A stretch of 64,000 nucleotides of DNA from Leptolyngbya sp. PLA1 (GCA_021405315.1 QWIH01000001.1:1-64000); one strand, 5' to 3'; counted from the first letter of the stretch, positions 23,818 through 36,216 are shown. Notes: generated by a model from the sequence alone, not told the origin. Translations and numbers: made by a program.

Positions 23818-24858
23818 ATGCGGGCAGTCGTGGTTACGCGGCAGGGATCGCCGGTCGCGGGGAACATCGAGTTTCGAGCGGACCACCCGGAGCCTGGTGA
23901 GCCGGGACCGGGGCAGGTTCTGCTGCGGACGCTGACGACGGCGCTGAACCACATGGACCTGTGGGTCGGGAAGGGGATTGCGGGGCTGAACCTGACGTAT
24001 CCGCGGGTGAGCGGGTGCGATGCGTGTGCGGAAGTGGTGCGTGTGGGGCCGGGCGTGGACGGGGCGTGGGTGGGGCGGCGGGTGGTGGTGAACGCGGCGA
24101 CGGCGATGCCGCCCCGCGTGCACCCTGATGACCCCCCCGGGACGACGCTGGCGCCGGAGTATCAACTGATCGGGGAGCATCATGACGGGATGCTCCGGGA
24201 GCGGTTTGTGGCGCCCGCGGCGAACCTGGCGCCGGTGGACGGGTGCGACCCGCGGGCGGCGGCGGCGTTCGGGCTGTGCACGCTGACGGCGTGGTCGATG
24301 ATGGTGGGGAAGGGAGGGCTGACGCCGGGGCAGTCGGTGCTGATCACGGGGATCGGCGGAGGGGTGGCGCTGGCGGGGCTGTCGATCGCGAGGCACTTCG
24401 GATGCAGGATCGCGGTGACAAGCCGGCATGAGTGGAAGCTGAGGAAGGCGGCGGAGCTCGGGGCCGAGTGCCTGGTGCCGGATACGGGGGCGGACTGGTC
24501 GCGGCAGGTGCGGGAGTGGACTCGGAAGCGCGGCGTGGACATGGCGGTGGATTCTTCGGGCAAGGCGACGCACCTCTGGTGCATCAAGAGCCTGGCGCGG
24601 GGCGGGGCGTACGTGACGCCCGGGTGCACCAGCGGGCCGGACGCGACGACTGATCTGGCGAGGGTGTTCTGGAACCAGTTGAGGTTGCTGGGTTCGACGA
24701 TGGGAAGCGCGGATGAGTTTGCGCAGATCACGGCGCTGTTTCGCGCGGGCAAGCTGGGGATTCCGGTGGACGGCGTGTATGCGCCGTCGGACGCGGTGAA
24801 GGCGTATCAGCGGCTGGAGGCGGCGGAGCAGTTCGGAAAGGTTGTGATCGAGTGGTAA
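23818..24858 (+). CDS. MDR-family (zinc-binding-type) dehydrogenase, quinone-reductase-like
   Basis: The 346-residue medium-chain dehydrogenase/reductase has the N-terminal GroES-like domain and a Rossmann NAD(P) site ITGIGGGVALAGL (176-188). The first metal-ligand position of alcohol dehydrogenases (normally Cys) is Asn in NHMD (44-47), and no structural-zinc cysteine cluster is visible. It is therefore more likely a zinc-free, quinone-oxidoreductase-like or crotonyl/acryloyl reductase-like enzyme. GGAAGGAGG precedes the ATG, and TACAGT at 23789-23794 may be its -10. Substrate unknown. Confidence 0.85.
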   Translation: MRAVVVTRQGSPVAGNIEFRADHPEPGEPGPGQVLLRTLTTALNHMDLWVGKGIAGLNLTYPRVSGCDACAEVVRVGPGVDGAWVGRRVVVNAATAMPPRVHPDDPPGTTLAPEYQLIGEHHDGMLRERFVAPAANLAPVDGCDPRAAAAFGLCTLTAWSMMVGKGGLTPGQSVLITGIGGGVALAGLSIARHFGCRIAVTSRHEWKLRKAAELGAECLVPDTGADWSRQVREWTRKRGVDMAVDSSGKATHLWCIKSLARGGAYVTPGCTSGPDATTDLARVFWNQLRLLGSTMGSADEFAQITALFRAGKLGIPVDGVYAPSDAVKAYQRLEAAEQFGKVVIEW

Positions 24859-24864
24859 GCCGGA

Positions 24865-25323
24865 TCAGACGGCGCACGTTGGGCGAGCGGGCCCGGGGGA
24901 CGGCGTGCGTGGGAAATGCCCGGCGTCGTTGATGGCGTGCCACGCGGCGCGGCGGTTGTAGTGGGGGAAGGCGGCGTAGTCGGGCCCCTCCGTGACGGGC
25001 GTCACCTTGGCGAGCAGGATGAAGGTGCCGACGCGGGCGTTCAGCTTTGATCGCCAGTACTCGGGCGTGGCGCGGACGGCGTCTCCGTAGAGGCGTGCGA
25101 GGAGGCGGACCTTCCGCGGGGTGAGGAACGTGAAGTGCTCGACGTGCTCTGCGAGTGCGGTGGCGAAGAAGGGGCCGCCGCTGGCTTTGAAGTAGATGCG
25201 ATCACCGACGGCGACGACACCAAAGGGTGCGCTGCGGCGGGAGGAGAGGCGGGATTCGACGTACTTTCGGCCGCTGAGCAACTCGGGCACGAGCGAGCGG
25301 TGAACGATCGCGACGTGCAGCAT
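24865..25323 (-). CDS. ASCH/PUA-like domain protein
   Basis: The 152-residue protein has the hallmarks of an ASCH-type beta-barrel: HRSLVPELLSGRKYVESRL (8-26), VVAVGDRIYFKASGGPFFA (about 36-54) and a later YWRSK...FILLAKVTPV strand pair. ASCH domains bind RNA or modified nucleosides. It lies 25 nt downstream of hldE on the same strand and ends six bases from the converging dehydrogenase gene. The assignment rests on pattern similarity only. Confidence 0.6.
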   Translation of the reverse strand: MLHVAIVHRSLVPELLSGRKYVESRLSSRRSAPFGVVAVGDRIYFKASGGPFFATALAEHVEHFTFLTPRKVRLLARLYGDAVRATPEYWRSKLNARVGTFILLAKVTPVTEGPDYAAFPHYNRRAAWHAINDAGHFPRTPSPGPARPTCAV

Positions 25324-25348
25324 TGAGAGCCCCCCGGGCGGAGCGTGG

Positions 25349-26830
25349 CTAGCGGGATCGCATACGTTCGATCACGCCGGAGGTGCTCCGACCCTCGACG
25401 AGATCGACCAGGGCGACCTGACCGCCGTAGGACTCCACGAAGGAAGCGCCAACGACGGTGGATTTGGAGTAGTCGCCCCCCTTTACGAGGGTGTCCGGTC
25501 TGAGTGCGCGGATGAGATCGATGGGGGTGTCCTGGTCGAAGATGACGACGCATCCGACGGATTCGAGGGCACCGAGGACGCGCGCGCGGTCGTTCTGGTC
25601 ATTGAGGGGGCGAGAGGGGCCCTTGAGCCGTCGGACGGAGTCATCGGAGTTGAGTCCGACGACGAGGAAGTCGCCCATTTCGGCGGCTTTTTCGAGGAGG
25701 GTGACGTGGCCGCTGTGGAGGACGTCGAAGCAGCCGTTGGTGAAGACGACGCGGCCTCCGGATTGTCGGACGGCGGCGACTTCAACGACGGCCTGATCGA
25801 GGGAGCGAGTCTTGCCGCCGACGCCGCGTGACTGAACCATGAGGGCCTGGTGGACGCGTTCGAGGGGGATGGGCTGGACGCCGAAGACCTCGACCTCAAG
25901 GCCTGCGGCGGCGTTGGCGAAGCGGACGGCGTCGAGCCAGGAGAGGTTGTTGGCGCGGGCGGCGGCGAGGCCTGCGAGGAACATGTCGCCCGCGCCGGTG
26001 ACGTCGTAGACCTGTCTGGCGATGGTGGGGACGGCGAGGGGTTTGCCGCCGCGCTCGAGGAGGAGCGCGCCGTGGCGGTCGAGGGTGAGGACGCAGGCAT
26101 CGAGGCGGAGAGAGTCGAGGAGGGTGGAGGCGAGCCCTGCGTTGTGGGTGACGTCTCCGGCGTCGTCGCACGAGCGGCCTGTGGCGAGCTCGGCCTCGGT
26201 GCGGTTTGGGGTCATGGTGGTGGCGCCGGCGTACTTGGAGAAGTCCGAGCCGCGGGCGGGATCGACCATGACGGGGACGCGGAGGCGCGTGGCGGCGGCG
26301 ATGATTCTTCGGCAGAGGGCAGGGGAGCAGACGCCCTTGGCGTAGTCCTCGATGCAGAGGACATCGGCGCCCGGGAGGGCGGCCTCGATGGCGGCGGCGA
26401 GACTGGCGGTGACCTGATCGGAGAGGGGCTCGCGGGATTCGTGGTCGAGGCGGAACATCTTCTGAGGGTGGCGGGCCTGGGCGAGGCCGATGAGGTTTTG
26501 CTTGAGTGTGGTTGGTCGTGCGGGATCGATGAGGAGGCCGGAGGCATCGATGCCGGCGGCGGTGAGGGCGTCGGCGAGGGTGCGGCCGGCCTCGTCATCG
26601 CCGCGGACTCCAAAGCCGAGGACCGTTCCCCTGAGGGCGGCGAGATCGAGGCAGACGTTGGCGGCACCTCCGGGGGTGCTGGTGATGGAGCGGACGTGAA
26701 GCACGGGGACCGGGGCGTCGGCGCTGAGGCGTTCGGCATCGCCGGCGACCTGGCGGTCGAGCATGAAGTCGCCGACGACGATGGCTCGGAAGGGCTTCCA
26801 TCGTGCGAGGGTGTCGAGCAGGGGGTCCAT
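25349..26830 (-). CDS. hldE: Bifunctional heptose 7-phosphate kinase / heptose 1-phosphate adenylyltransferase
   Basis: HldE makes ADP-heptose for the lipopolysaccharide inner core. The 493-residue protein is a full-length fusion. The N-terminal ribokinase-fold kinase (about 1-335) has STPGGAANVCLD (51-62) and the catalytic DVTGAGDMFLAG (276-287). The C-terminal nucleotidyltransferase (about 345-493) has FTNGCFDVLHSGH (363-375) and VKGGDY. No ribosome site precedes the ATG. A -10-like TAGACT lies seven bases upstream. Confidence 0.95.
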   Translation of the reverse strand: MDPLLDTLARWKPFRAIVVGDFMLDRQVAGDAERLSADAPVPVLHVRSITSTPGGAANVCLDLAALRGTVLGFGVRGDDEAGRTLADALTAAGIDASGLLIDPARPTTLKQNLIGLAQARHPQKMFRLDHESREPLSDQVTASLAAAIEAALPGADVLCIEDYAKGVCSPALCRRIIAAATRLRVPVMVDPARGSDFSKYAGATTMTPNRTEAELATGRSCDDAGDVTHNAGLASTLLDSLRLDACVLTLDRHGALLLERGGKPLAVPTIARQVYDVTGAGDMFLAGLAAARANNLSWLDAVRFANAAAGLEVEVFGVQPIPLERVHQALMVQSRGVGGKTRSLDQAVVEVAAVRQSGGRVVFTNGCFDVLHSGHVTLLEKAAEMGDFLVVGLNSDDSVRRLKGPSRPLNDQNDRARVLGALESVGCVVIFDQDTPIDLIRALRPDTLVKGGDYSKSTVVGASFVESYGGQVALVDLVEGRSTSGVIERMRSR

Positions 26831-26837
26831 GGAGGTG

Positions 26838-26843
26838 AGTCTA
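26838..26843 (-). promoter_or_regulatory. Putative -10 element of hldE
   Basis: TAGACT lies seven bases before the ATG at 26830, just downstream of the hppA terminator on the same strand. hldE therefore appears to have its own promoter. Confidence 0.45.
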
Positions 26844-26855
26844 CGCGGGGGGTGG

Positions 26856-26888
26856 AAAGAAAACGCCCCCGGGACTGGCCCGGGGGCG
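26856..26888 (-). terminator. Intrinsic terminator of hppA
   Basis: Read on the minus strand, CGCCCCCGGG-type arms (26888-26879 and 26873-26864) form a ten-pair GC stem, followed by TTTTCTTTCC. It begins 25 bases after the hppA stop. Confidence 0.88.
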
Positions 26889-26912
26889 AGGGGAGGCGGG
26901 GGGTGTGGCTGA

Positions 26913-29633
<2,721 letters not shown>

Positions 29634-29780
29634 GGGGGAGTCTCCTCACGAGGCACCGCGGCGATCCGCGGCTCGAACAGCTCCGGGCGTGCGCCCGGCG
29701 GGCGAGTTGCGTCAGTGTGACGGGTGGAGCCCCACGGCGTCAACCGGCGTGGGCATCCAGAGGCGGGCGAGGGCGCAGGA

Positions 29781-30002
29781 TCAGCGCTCCGGGCGCTCTG
29801 GGCGGGACCGAGGCGGGAGGTCGTCCTTGATGCGACGGACCTGGCTCTTGCGCGCGGCGCGGCGACGGCGCTCGGAGGGCTTCTCGTAGAACTCCTTGCG
29901 CTTCACGTCCTTCACCAAGCCCTCTTTCTCGCAGAGCTTCTTGAAGCGGCGCATCAGGCCCTCGGTGCTCTCTCCGCTGCGGGCTTTCACTCGGATCGAC
30001 AT
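29781..30002 (-). CDS. rpsU: 30S ribosomal protein S21
   Basis: The 73-residue protein has the S21 motifs MSIRVKARSGESTEGLMRRF (1-20) and KKLCEKEGLVKDVKRKEFYE (21-40), then KPSERRRRAARK (41-52), with a short basic tail. The frame opens further upstream, but ATG at 30002 has AGGT four bases ahead and gives the standard start. It is 147 bases upstream of hppA on the same strand. Confidence 0.93.
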   Translation of the reverse strand: MSIRVKARSGESTEGLMRRFKKLCEKEGLVKDVKRKEFYEKPSERRRRAARKSQVRRIKDDLPPRSRPERPER

Positions 30003-30252
30003 GCTTACCTCGTCCTTCGGGCTCTGACACCGTGGGCGACAGCGGGACCATCCCGGGTCGTCGTTGATGCCGGCCTTGGCGATACCCAAACAACCCCCGC
30101 CCTGAACCAACTCCGACGGGCCCCAAGTAAAGGCCCCAAGCCGGCCCCGATCAAGCCCCGGGATGGTCGATCCGGCGGGATGGGCGGCATGTCCGACCGG
30201 GGGACGGCCCCGGACCTAGACTGACTGTCCACGAAGCAATGGAGACCTCGCT

Positions 30253-30660
30253 ATGGATTGGCGAACCGCCCGCGGACTCGTGCCCGCACTGTGCCTTCTG
30301 TTTGTGCCCGCCTGTCAGAAGCCCGTGGTACGGGCGCAGGGGGAGGGCGGGATTACGGCGACGTACTCAAGGCCGACGCTGTCGGCCCGGCTCCCCGCCG
30401 GGACGCGGGTTCCCGCGGTGATCGCGGCGGCGGATGACACGGTGCGGGCGCGGGGGTACAGCGTGCAGTCGAGCAGCGCGACGGAGGAGGCCGGGGGCAT
30501 CGACGCGAGGCCCCCCCGGACCACCGACTGGCCGAAGGTGGAGGTTCGCGCCAGGGCGGTGGGGGACGCGGCGATTGTGGAGATTTCGGTGAGCCCGTGG
30601 GGCGACCAGGAACTGTCGCGCTCGCTGCTGGACGGGATCCTGCGTCGGCTCGGGCTCTGA
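30253..30660 (+). CDS. Small lipoprotein, unknown (DUF3568-like pattern)
   Basis: The 135-residue product has a lipoprotein signal with C21 after LLFVPA. The mature part has alternating beta strands (ARLPAGTRVPAVIAAADDTV, then VEVRARAVGDAAIVEISVSPWG), the general pattern of small DUF3568-type outer-membrane lipoproteins. GGAG lies eight bases before the ATG. TAGACT at 30217-30222 is a possible -10. Function unknown. Confidence 0.65.
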   Translation: MDWRTARGLVPALCLLFVPACQKPVVRAQGEGGITATYSRPTLSARLPAGTRVPAVIAAADDTVRARGYSVQSSSATEEAGGIDARPPRTTDWPKVEVRARAVGDAAIVEISVSPWGDQELSRSLLDGILRRLGL

Positions 30661-30668
30661 GTCAGCGG

Positions 30669-31676
30669 CTACTTCGTGGGCGGGGCCGATGCCGGAGTGG
30701 AGGCGGGTTGTGCGGCGGCAAGAGCCTGCTTCTCGGCGAGGTAGGGCAGATAGGTCTCGCGGTACCACTTGTGCCACGCGGGCACGTTCCAGCCCAGGGG
30801 CTCGGTGGACTGGCCCCAGGAGCGGCTGGTGAGGTCCACGAGTGCGTTGTGGATATCGACGTGGTACGTGATGACGACGGCGTCGAGTACGCGGAGGATG
30901 ACGCCTTCGGTGACGGTGCTGAGCTGCGGGTCGAAGGCAACGGCGCTGGGGCCGACGACGGGCTGGAGGTCGGAGACATAGGCGGTCTGCTTGCCGACCA
31001 GGATCCATGCGAGCGCGCCGGTGCGCTGGCCCAGGCCGACGCTGGCGGTCTGCTGCTGGGGCACGCCCTGCACCTGGCCTGCGATGAGCCAGGGGATGGC
31101 CTCGAGGATGTCCATTCCGGCGGCGAACTTGGCGGCGCGTGAGACTTCGCTCTGGTCGTGGCTTCGCAGGCCTTCAAAGACGACGAGCTTGGTCTGAAGG
31201 GGGGTTCGGCCCGCCTTCGCGGCGCGAGCGCGGACGCGGGCCTCGGCGAGTGAGCGGGCCTCGGCGCTGGAATCGAAGATGCCCATCCAGGTCATGGCGG
31301 CGACACCCTGGTCCGTCTGGTCTTCGTCGAAGAGGTCGAGGAGTGCGTTCTTGACGTCCGGCCCTTCGCGTTCGAAGACCTCGAGCATGGTGGGGAAGAG
31401 GGCGGGGGAGTTGAACTCTCGGAGCTTGACCAGCCCCTCCTGGCGCACCTCGGTCTTCTTGATCGGGCCGAAGTGTTGCATGCGGAGGCGGCGGAGCTGG
31501 CGCTCGGACTCGAGCCTGGCCCTCTGGTGGGCGGCGTAGGTGCGTGCCTCGGGGCTGTCGGGGTCGATGGCGAGCTTGCGGAGCCATTCGGGAGAGTCGA
31601 CAGCCTGGGCGGAGGCGGCGGTCGTCCCGCATGCGAGGATCGCCATCACCAGCCCGACGCGCAGAGCACCACGCAT
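30669..31676 (-). CDS. Exported protein with HEAT-like helical repeats
   Basis: The 335-residue protein has a signal peptide (about 1-23, ASAQ) and an alpha-helical body. Several helix pairs (for example NSPALFPTMLEVFEREGPD and KNALLDLFDEDQTDQGVAAM) resemble HEAT/Armadillo repeats. Then comes a mixed region (about 225-300) and a Pro/Ala-rich tail. No catalytic motif was recognised. AAAGGA precedes the ATG. The stop is eight bases from the end of the converging lipoprotein gene. Confidence 0.65.
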   Translation of the reverse strand: MRGALRVGLVMAILACGTTAASAQAVDSPEWLRKLAIDPDSPEARTYAAHQRARLESERQLRRLRMQHFGPIKKTEVRQEGLVKLREFNSPALFPTMLEVFEREGPDVKNALLDLFDEDQTDQGVAAMTWMGIFDSSAEARSLAEARVRARAAKAGRTPLQTKLVVFEGLRSHDQSEVSRAAKFAAGMDILEAIPWLIAGQVQGVPQQQTASVGLGQRTGALAWILVGKQTAYVSDLQPVVGPSAVAFDPQLSTVTEGVILRVLDAVVITYHVDIHNALVDLTSRSWGQSTEPLGWNVPAWHKWYRETYLPYLAEKQALAAAQPASTPASAPPTK

Positions 31677-31900
31677 GGTCGTCCTTTCGTTCACAGGGAC
31701 CGGGCCGCGTGCGCGGCTGACTGGCCCGTTGCGGCCCGCGCGGGCTGCCGGGAGTCGGGTGGCGGGCGAGGAACGCCGGAGCGTTCGCTGGTTCCCGCGG
31801 GGGCCCCGGTCCGGGGCACATGACCCCAGTATACGAGACTTTGACTCACGGGTTGCTGCCCGGTTCCCGTGGTGTGGCGGTGGTTCTTGGGCGGCTGCGG

Positions 31901-32686
31901 CTATTCGCGGGTCACGATGGCCCCGCTGCCGATGGAGGCGCGGACCTTGTCGGCCTCGGCCTTGGTCGCATAACTGCCGACCCGTACGGCGTGGAGGGTC
32001 TTGCCGTTCTTGGAGATCGGAACGACCCTGGTTGGGCCCTTGGGGCGGAGCTTCTGGGCGAGGGCGTCGGCGGTGGCGCGGCTGGAGAAGGCTCCGGCCT
32101 GGACGGTGAACGCGCCGCCGGAGGCGGCTGGGGAGGAGCCCGGGTATGCGCCGGCGAGGCGGTCGCCGATCTGGACGCGGAGTTGCACATCGGACTCGAC
32201 CTTGGACTGGGCGCTGGTCCAGAGGTCGCGAGCGGTTGCCTTTTCGCCCAGGGCGTGCTTGGCGTCGCCGGCGTACATCAGGGCGCGCGCGGCGTCGTCG
32301 CCGGCGAGTTTCGACGCGGCGGTGTTGAAGAGTTCGAAGGCCGGGCGGTTCTCGCCGCGGTCGCGGGCGAGCGAGCCGAGTGTGGCGGCGGCGCGGCCCG
32401 CGATGGCGCGGTCGCCGGAGTCGAGGAGGGGCTCGAGCCAGCGTTCGGACTCGGTGGGGCGTCCGAGGCGGTAGGCGGATTGGCCGGCGATGAGGGCGGC
32501 GAGCTCGCGGTTCGATCCTCGGAGAGAGCCCGCGGCCTTGCTGGAAGCTTCGTAGGCGTCGGAGTATCGGCCCGAGTTGAAGAGGGCGACATAGTCGTCG
32601 TTGGAGGCGGCCTTGGGGGTCTGAGCGCAGCCTGAGGCGACGACGAGGACCAGGGTGAGCAGCGCGCGGGTGAAGGGGTGGAGCAT
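31901..32686 (-). CDS. SPOR-domain lipoprotein with TPR-like repeats
   Basis: The 261-residue protein has a lipobox (LVVASGC, lipidated C20), TPR-like helical repeats (about 30-170) and a C-terminal SPOR domain (about 187-261; FTVQAGAFSSRATADAL and VRVGSYATKAEADKV are the paired beta-alpha halves). SPOR domains bind denuded peptidoglycan at division septa, so a cell-wall or division role is likely. The 224 bases between it and the HEAT-like gene downstream show nothing recognisable. Confidence 0.85.
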   Translation of the reverse strand: MLHPFTRALLTLVLVVASGCAQTPKAASNDDYVALFNSGRYSDAYEASSKAAGSLRGSNRELAALIAGQSAYRLGRPTESERWLEPLLDSGDRAIAGRAAATLGSLARDRGENRPAFELFNTAASKLAGDDAARALMYAGDAKHALGEKATARDLWTSAQSKVESDVQLRVQIGDRLAGAYPGSSPAASGGAFTVQAGAFSSRATADALAQKLRPKGPTRVVPISKNGKTLHAVRVGSYATKAEADKVRASIGSGAIVTRE

Positions 32687-32782
32687 CGTGCCATCCTCGA
32701 GAGTGGGGCGCCCGTGCCCCGAGCCGGTTCGATAGCATATCGCCGAAGTCACAGGGGAACCGTGGCGATCGGAGGAGCAGGC

Positions 32783-34249
32783 GTGAGCATCCACTGGCCG
32801 ATCATCAGGAGGCTGCTGAGGCACCCGACGAGGGTGGTGGCGGTGGATGACAGCCGCGCGTACCGGGGCGTGGAGATCCTGGTGGGTGCGATGCACGCGG
32901 CGGGCGCGATCCGGAGGTGCTGTGAGTCGGGCACGGTGGGGGTGCTGGTGCCGACGAGCGGGGCGTTTCCGATCGCGGCGTTGGGCGCGTGGATGCTGGG
33001 GAAGACGGTGGTGCCGCTGAACTATCTCCTGAAGAAGGAGGAGTTGGAGTACGTGATCCGGGACTGCGGGACGGACACGATCGTGTCGGTGCAGCCGATG
33101 CTGGATTACCTCGGGTACAGGCCGGGCGTGCGGAACGTGGTGCGGCTGGAGGACCTGCCGATGCGGAGCGTGCCGGAGCCGATCCGGCCGGCGTGCGTGG
33201 AGGACGACGGCCTGGCGGTGCTGCTGTACACGTCGGGGACGAGCGGGAAGCCGAAGGGCGTGATGCTGACGCACGCGAACATCGAGACGAACATCGCGCA
33301 GTGCCGGCGGTTGGTTCGGATCGGGCCGCGGGACGTGGCGGTGGGGGTGCTTCCGCAGTTTCATTCGTTCGGGATGACGGCGCTGACGCTGCTGCCACTG
33401 ACGTGCGGGATGAAGATCGTGTGGTCGGCGCGGTTTGTGCCTTCGAGGATCGTGAGGCTGATCCGCGAGCACAGGCCGACGTTCTTCATCGCGATCCCGT
33501 CGATGTACAACGCGCTGCTGAGCGTGAAGGACGCGGACGCGTCGGACTTTTCGTCGCTGCGGCTGGCGGTATCGGGCGGGGAGCCCCTTCCGGACGCGAC
33601 GGCGGCGCGGTTCCGCGAGCGGTTCGGGGTGGTGCTTTCGGAGGGGTACGGGCTGACGGAGACTTCGCCGGTGTCGAACATCTGCGTGCCGGAGGAGTAT
33701 CGGCCCCACTCGGTGGGGCGGGCGGTGCCGTGGATGCGTCAGCGGATCGCGGACCCGGCGACGGGTCGGGAGTGCGCGATCGGGACGGACGGGGAGGTGC
33801 AGATGGCGGGCCCGAACGTGATGGGCGGGTACTACCGCCTGCCGGAGCTGACGGCGCAGGTGTTCACGGCGGACGGGTATCTCAAGACGGGGGACATGGG
33901 GCGGATGGACGAGGACGGGCACCTGTACATCACGGGGCGGATCAAGGAGATGCTGATCATCGGCGGGGAGAACGTCTTTCCGCGGGAGATCGAGGAGGTT
34001 CTGAACGCGCACCCGTCGGTAGGGGAGAGCGCGGTGATCGGGAGGCAGGACCCGATGCGGGGCGAGCTGCCGGTGGCGTTTGTTGAGGTTCGGGAGGGGC
34101 AGGCGTTTGACGAGGTGGCGCTGAGGATGTGGTGCCGCGAGAGGTTGGCGGGGTACAAGGTGCCGGACGAGATCCGGGTTCTCGAGAAGCTGCCGCGGAA
34201 CCCGACGGGGAAGATCCTGAGGCGGGACCTGAAGCCGCTGCTGGGGTGA
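32783..34249 (+). CDS. AMP-forming acyl-CoA synthetase / ligase (ANL superfamily)
   Basis: The enzyme activates a carboxylic acid as acyl-AMP and usually transfers it to CoA. The 488-residue product has the P-loop YTSGTSGKPKGVMLTH (149-164), YGLTETSP (near 293) and the Asp of YLKTGDMG. The C-terminal domain has GRIKEMLIIGGENVFP and the catalytic Lys in PTGKILRRD. The acid chain length cannot be inferred. GTG at 32783 is chosen because GGAGGAG lies five bases before it; the open frame upstream begins inside the divergent promoter region. Confidence 0.88.
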   Translation: MSIHWPIIRRLLRHPTRVVAVDDSRAYRGVEILVGAMHAAGAIRRCCESGTVGVLVPTSGAFPIAALGAWMLGKTVVPLNYLLKKEELEYVIRDCGTDTIVSVQPMLDYLGYRPGVRNVVRLEDLPMRSVPEPIRPACVEDDGLAVLLYTSGTSGKPKGVMLTHANIETNIAQCRRLVRIGPRDVAVGVLPQFHSFGMTALTLLPLTCGMKIVWSARFVPSRIVRLIREHRPTFFIAIPSMYNALLSVKDADASDFSSLRLAVSGGEPLPDATAARFRERFGVVLSEGYGLTETSPVSNICVPEEYRPHSVGRAVPWMRQRIADPATGRECAIGTDGEVQMAGPNVMGGYYRLPELTAQVFTADGYLKTGDMGRMDEDGHLYITGRIKEMLIIGGENVFPREIEEVLNAHPSVGESAVIGRQDPMRGELPVAFVEVREGQAFDEVALRMWCRERLAGYKVPDEIRVLEKLPRNPTGKILRRDLKPLLG

Positions 34250-34281
34250 GGTGGCGCGAGAGGCGGGTGCGGGGGCGCCCC

Positions 34282-34287
34282 TACGCT
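34282..34287 (+). promoter_or_regulatory. Putative -10 element of proS
   Basis: TACGCT lies eight bases before the ATG at 34296; no ribosome site is visible. Confidence 0.42.
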
Positions 34288-34295
34288 AGCGTCCC

Positions 34296-36206
34296 ATGGC
34301 CAATCAACCCACGATCACGAGCACTCGTTGCGGGGTCAGTCACCGCTGGACCCGCACGCTGATCCCGACGACGCGCGAGGCGCCGAACGACGCGGAGGTT
34401 CCGAGCCACGTGCTGCTGCACCGGGCGGGGTTCATCCGGCAGGTGGGCGCGGGGATCTATGACTATCTGCCGCTGGCGTGGCGGACGCTGGGGAAGATCT
34501 GCGCGATCGTGAGGCAGGAGATGGACGGCGCGGGGGCGTCGGAGATGCTGATGCCGGCGCTGGAGCCGTTCGAGCTGTTCGAGGGGACCAAGCGCGACGA
34601 GACGTACGGGGACAACCTGTTCAGGCTGAAGGACCGCAAGGGGCGGATGAACGCGCTGGCGCCGACGCACGAGGAGGTGATCACGCAGCTCCTGATCGGG
34701 TGCGTGACGAGCTACAAGCAGTTGCCGATGAACCTGTACCAGATCCAGACGAAGTTCCGGGACGAGGCGAGGCCGCGGGCGGGGCTGCTGAGGTGTCGCG
34801 AGTTCATCATGAAGGACGCGTACTCGTTCCACAGCGCGGTAGAGGGGCCGGGCGGGCTGAACGAGGCGTACGACGCGATGTACCGGGCGTACTCGAACAT
34901 CTTCAGGCGGTGCGGGCTGGACTTTTCGGCGGTGGAGGCTGAGTCGGGGCCGATCGGAGGCTCGGCGAGCCACGAGTTCATGGTGAACTGCGCGAGCGGC
35001 GAGGACACGGTGCTGAAGTGCCCGGCATCGGGGTATGCGGCGAACGTGGAGAAGTGCGAGATCGGGCCAAGGCCCGCGCCGTCGCTGGGCTACTTCGCCG
35101 GGGACGCGACCGGGGCGCTGGAAGAGGTGCACACCCCCTCGTGCCCGGGGATCGAGGACGTGTGCGCGCTGCTGAAGGTGAAGCCCCAGAACATGCTGAA
35201 GACGATCGTCTTCAGGGTGAAGTCCGAGGCGCCGGACGAGGCGATGCGCGGCGTGGAGTGGGTGGTGGCGGTGGTGCGGGGCGACCACGACGTCAACGAG
35301 GGGAAGGTGCGCGACATCGCGGGGTGCCCGGTGGAACTGGCCAACCCGGTGGAGGCGCTGCGTGCGGGCTTTGCGATCGGCTTTGTGTCGCCCCGCTCGG
35401 TCGTCGGGAAGAAGGGCGTGCTGCTGATCGTGGACAGGGACGCGGCGGTGGGGTTTGACAGTGCGAAGGGCAAGCCCATGTTCTGGGTGACGGGCGCGGA
35501 CAGGACGGACTATCACGTGAAGCACTTCAACTGGGTGCGTGACCTGGGGAAGGACGTGCTGGATGCCCGGTCGCACCTGAGCGACAAGGGCTATCCGGCG
35601 GGCGGGCTCCGAGGCGGTGACGGGCACATTGTGGTTGGGGATGTGCGGAACGCCCTGGCGGGCGACCCGAGCCCGCGGGCAGCGGGCGCGGTGCTGGTGA
35701 CCGGGCGGGGCATCGAGGTGGGGCACATCTTCAAGCTGGGGGACAAGTACTCGAAGGCGATGGGCCTTCTGATCATGGGGGCGGACCAGCAGAGGCAGCC
35801 GGCGATCATGGGGTGCTACGGCATCGGCGTGAGCCGCACGATGGCGGCGTGCGTGGAGATGTCGCACGACGCGGACGGCATCATCTGGCCCGCGGGGATC
35901 GCGCCGTATCACGTGGTGATCACGCTGATCAAGCCTGACGACGCGAGGGCGCAGCAGGTCGCTGCGGAGCTGTCGGCGCGTCTGACCGCAGCGGGCGTGG
36001 ACGTGCTGGTGGATGACCGCGACGAGCGGGCGGGGGTGAAGTTCAAGGACGCGGACCTGATCGGCATCACGGTGAGGCTGACGCTCGGTGACAAGGCCCT
36101 GGAGCAGGGGGCGGTGGAGTTCAAGGCGCGGGCGGCGGCGGGCAAGGGCGACCTGGTGCCCGTGGCGGAGGTGCCGGAGCGGTGCCTGAGGGTGCTGAAC
36201 GGCTGA
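34296..36206 (+). CDS. proS: Prolyl-tRNA synthetase, bacterial type with editing domain
   Basis: The 636-residue class II synthetase has motif 1 (around RQVGAGIYDYLPLAWR), motif 2 (KFRDEARPRAGLLRCREF) and motif 3 (CYGIGVSRTM). The INS/YbaK-like editing domain is inserted between motifs 2 and 3 (about 225-410), which deacylates Ala-tRNA-Pro. The C-terminal anticodon-binding domain starts near 535. Length is slightly above the typical 565-575 owing to insertions. The start agrees with the usual N-terminus (RTLIPTTREAP). Confidence 0.96.
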   Translation: MANQPTITSTRCGVSHRWTRTLIPTTREAPNDAEVPSHVLLHRAGFIRQVGAGIYDYLPLAWRTLGKICAIVRQEMDGAGASEMLMPALEPFELFEGTKRDETYGDNLFRLKDRKGRMNALAPTHEEVITQLLIGCVTSYKQLPMNLYQIQTKFRDEARPRAGLLRCREFIMKDAYSFHSAVEGPGGLNEAYDAMYRAYSNIFRRCGLDFSAVEAESGPIGGSASHEFMVNCASGEDTVLKCPASGYAANVEKCEIGPRPAPSLGYFAGDATGALEEVHTPSCPGIEDVCALLKVKPQNMLKTIVFRVKSEAPDEAMRGVEWVVAVVRGDHDVNEGKVRDIAGCPVELANPVEALRAGFAIGFVSPRSVVGKKGVLLIVDRDAAVGFDSAKGKPMFWVTGADRTDYHVKHFNWVRDLGKDVLDARSHLSDKGYPAGGLRGGDGHIVVGDVRNALAGDPSPRAAGAVLVTGRGIEVGHIFKLGDKYSKAMGLLIMGADQQRQPAIMGCYGIGVSRTMAACVEMSHDADGIIWPAGIAPYHVVITLIKPDDARAQQVAAELSARLTAAGVDVLVDDRDERAGVKFKDADLIGITVRLTLGDKALEQGAVEFKARAAAGKGDLVPVAEVPERCLRVLNG

Positions 36207-36216
36207 GCGTGAGGCG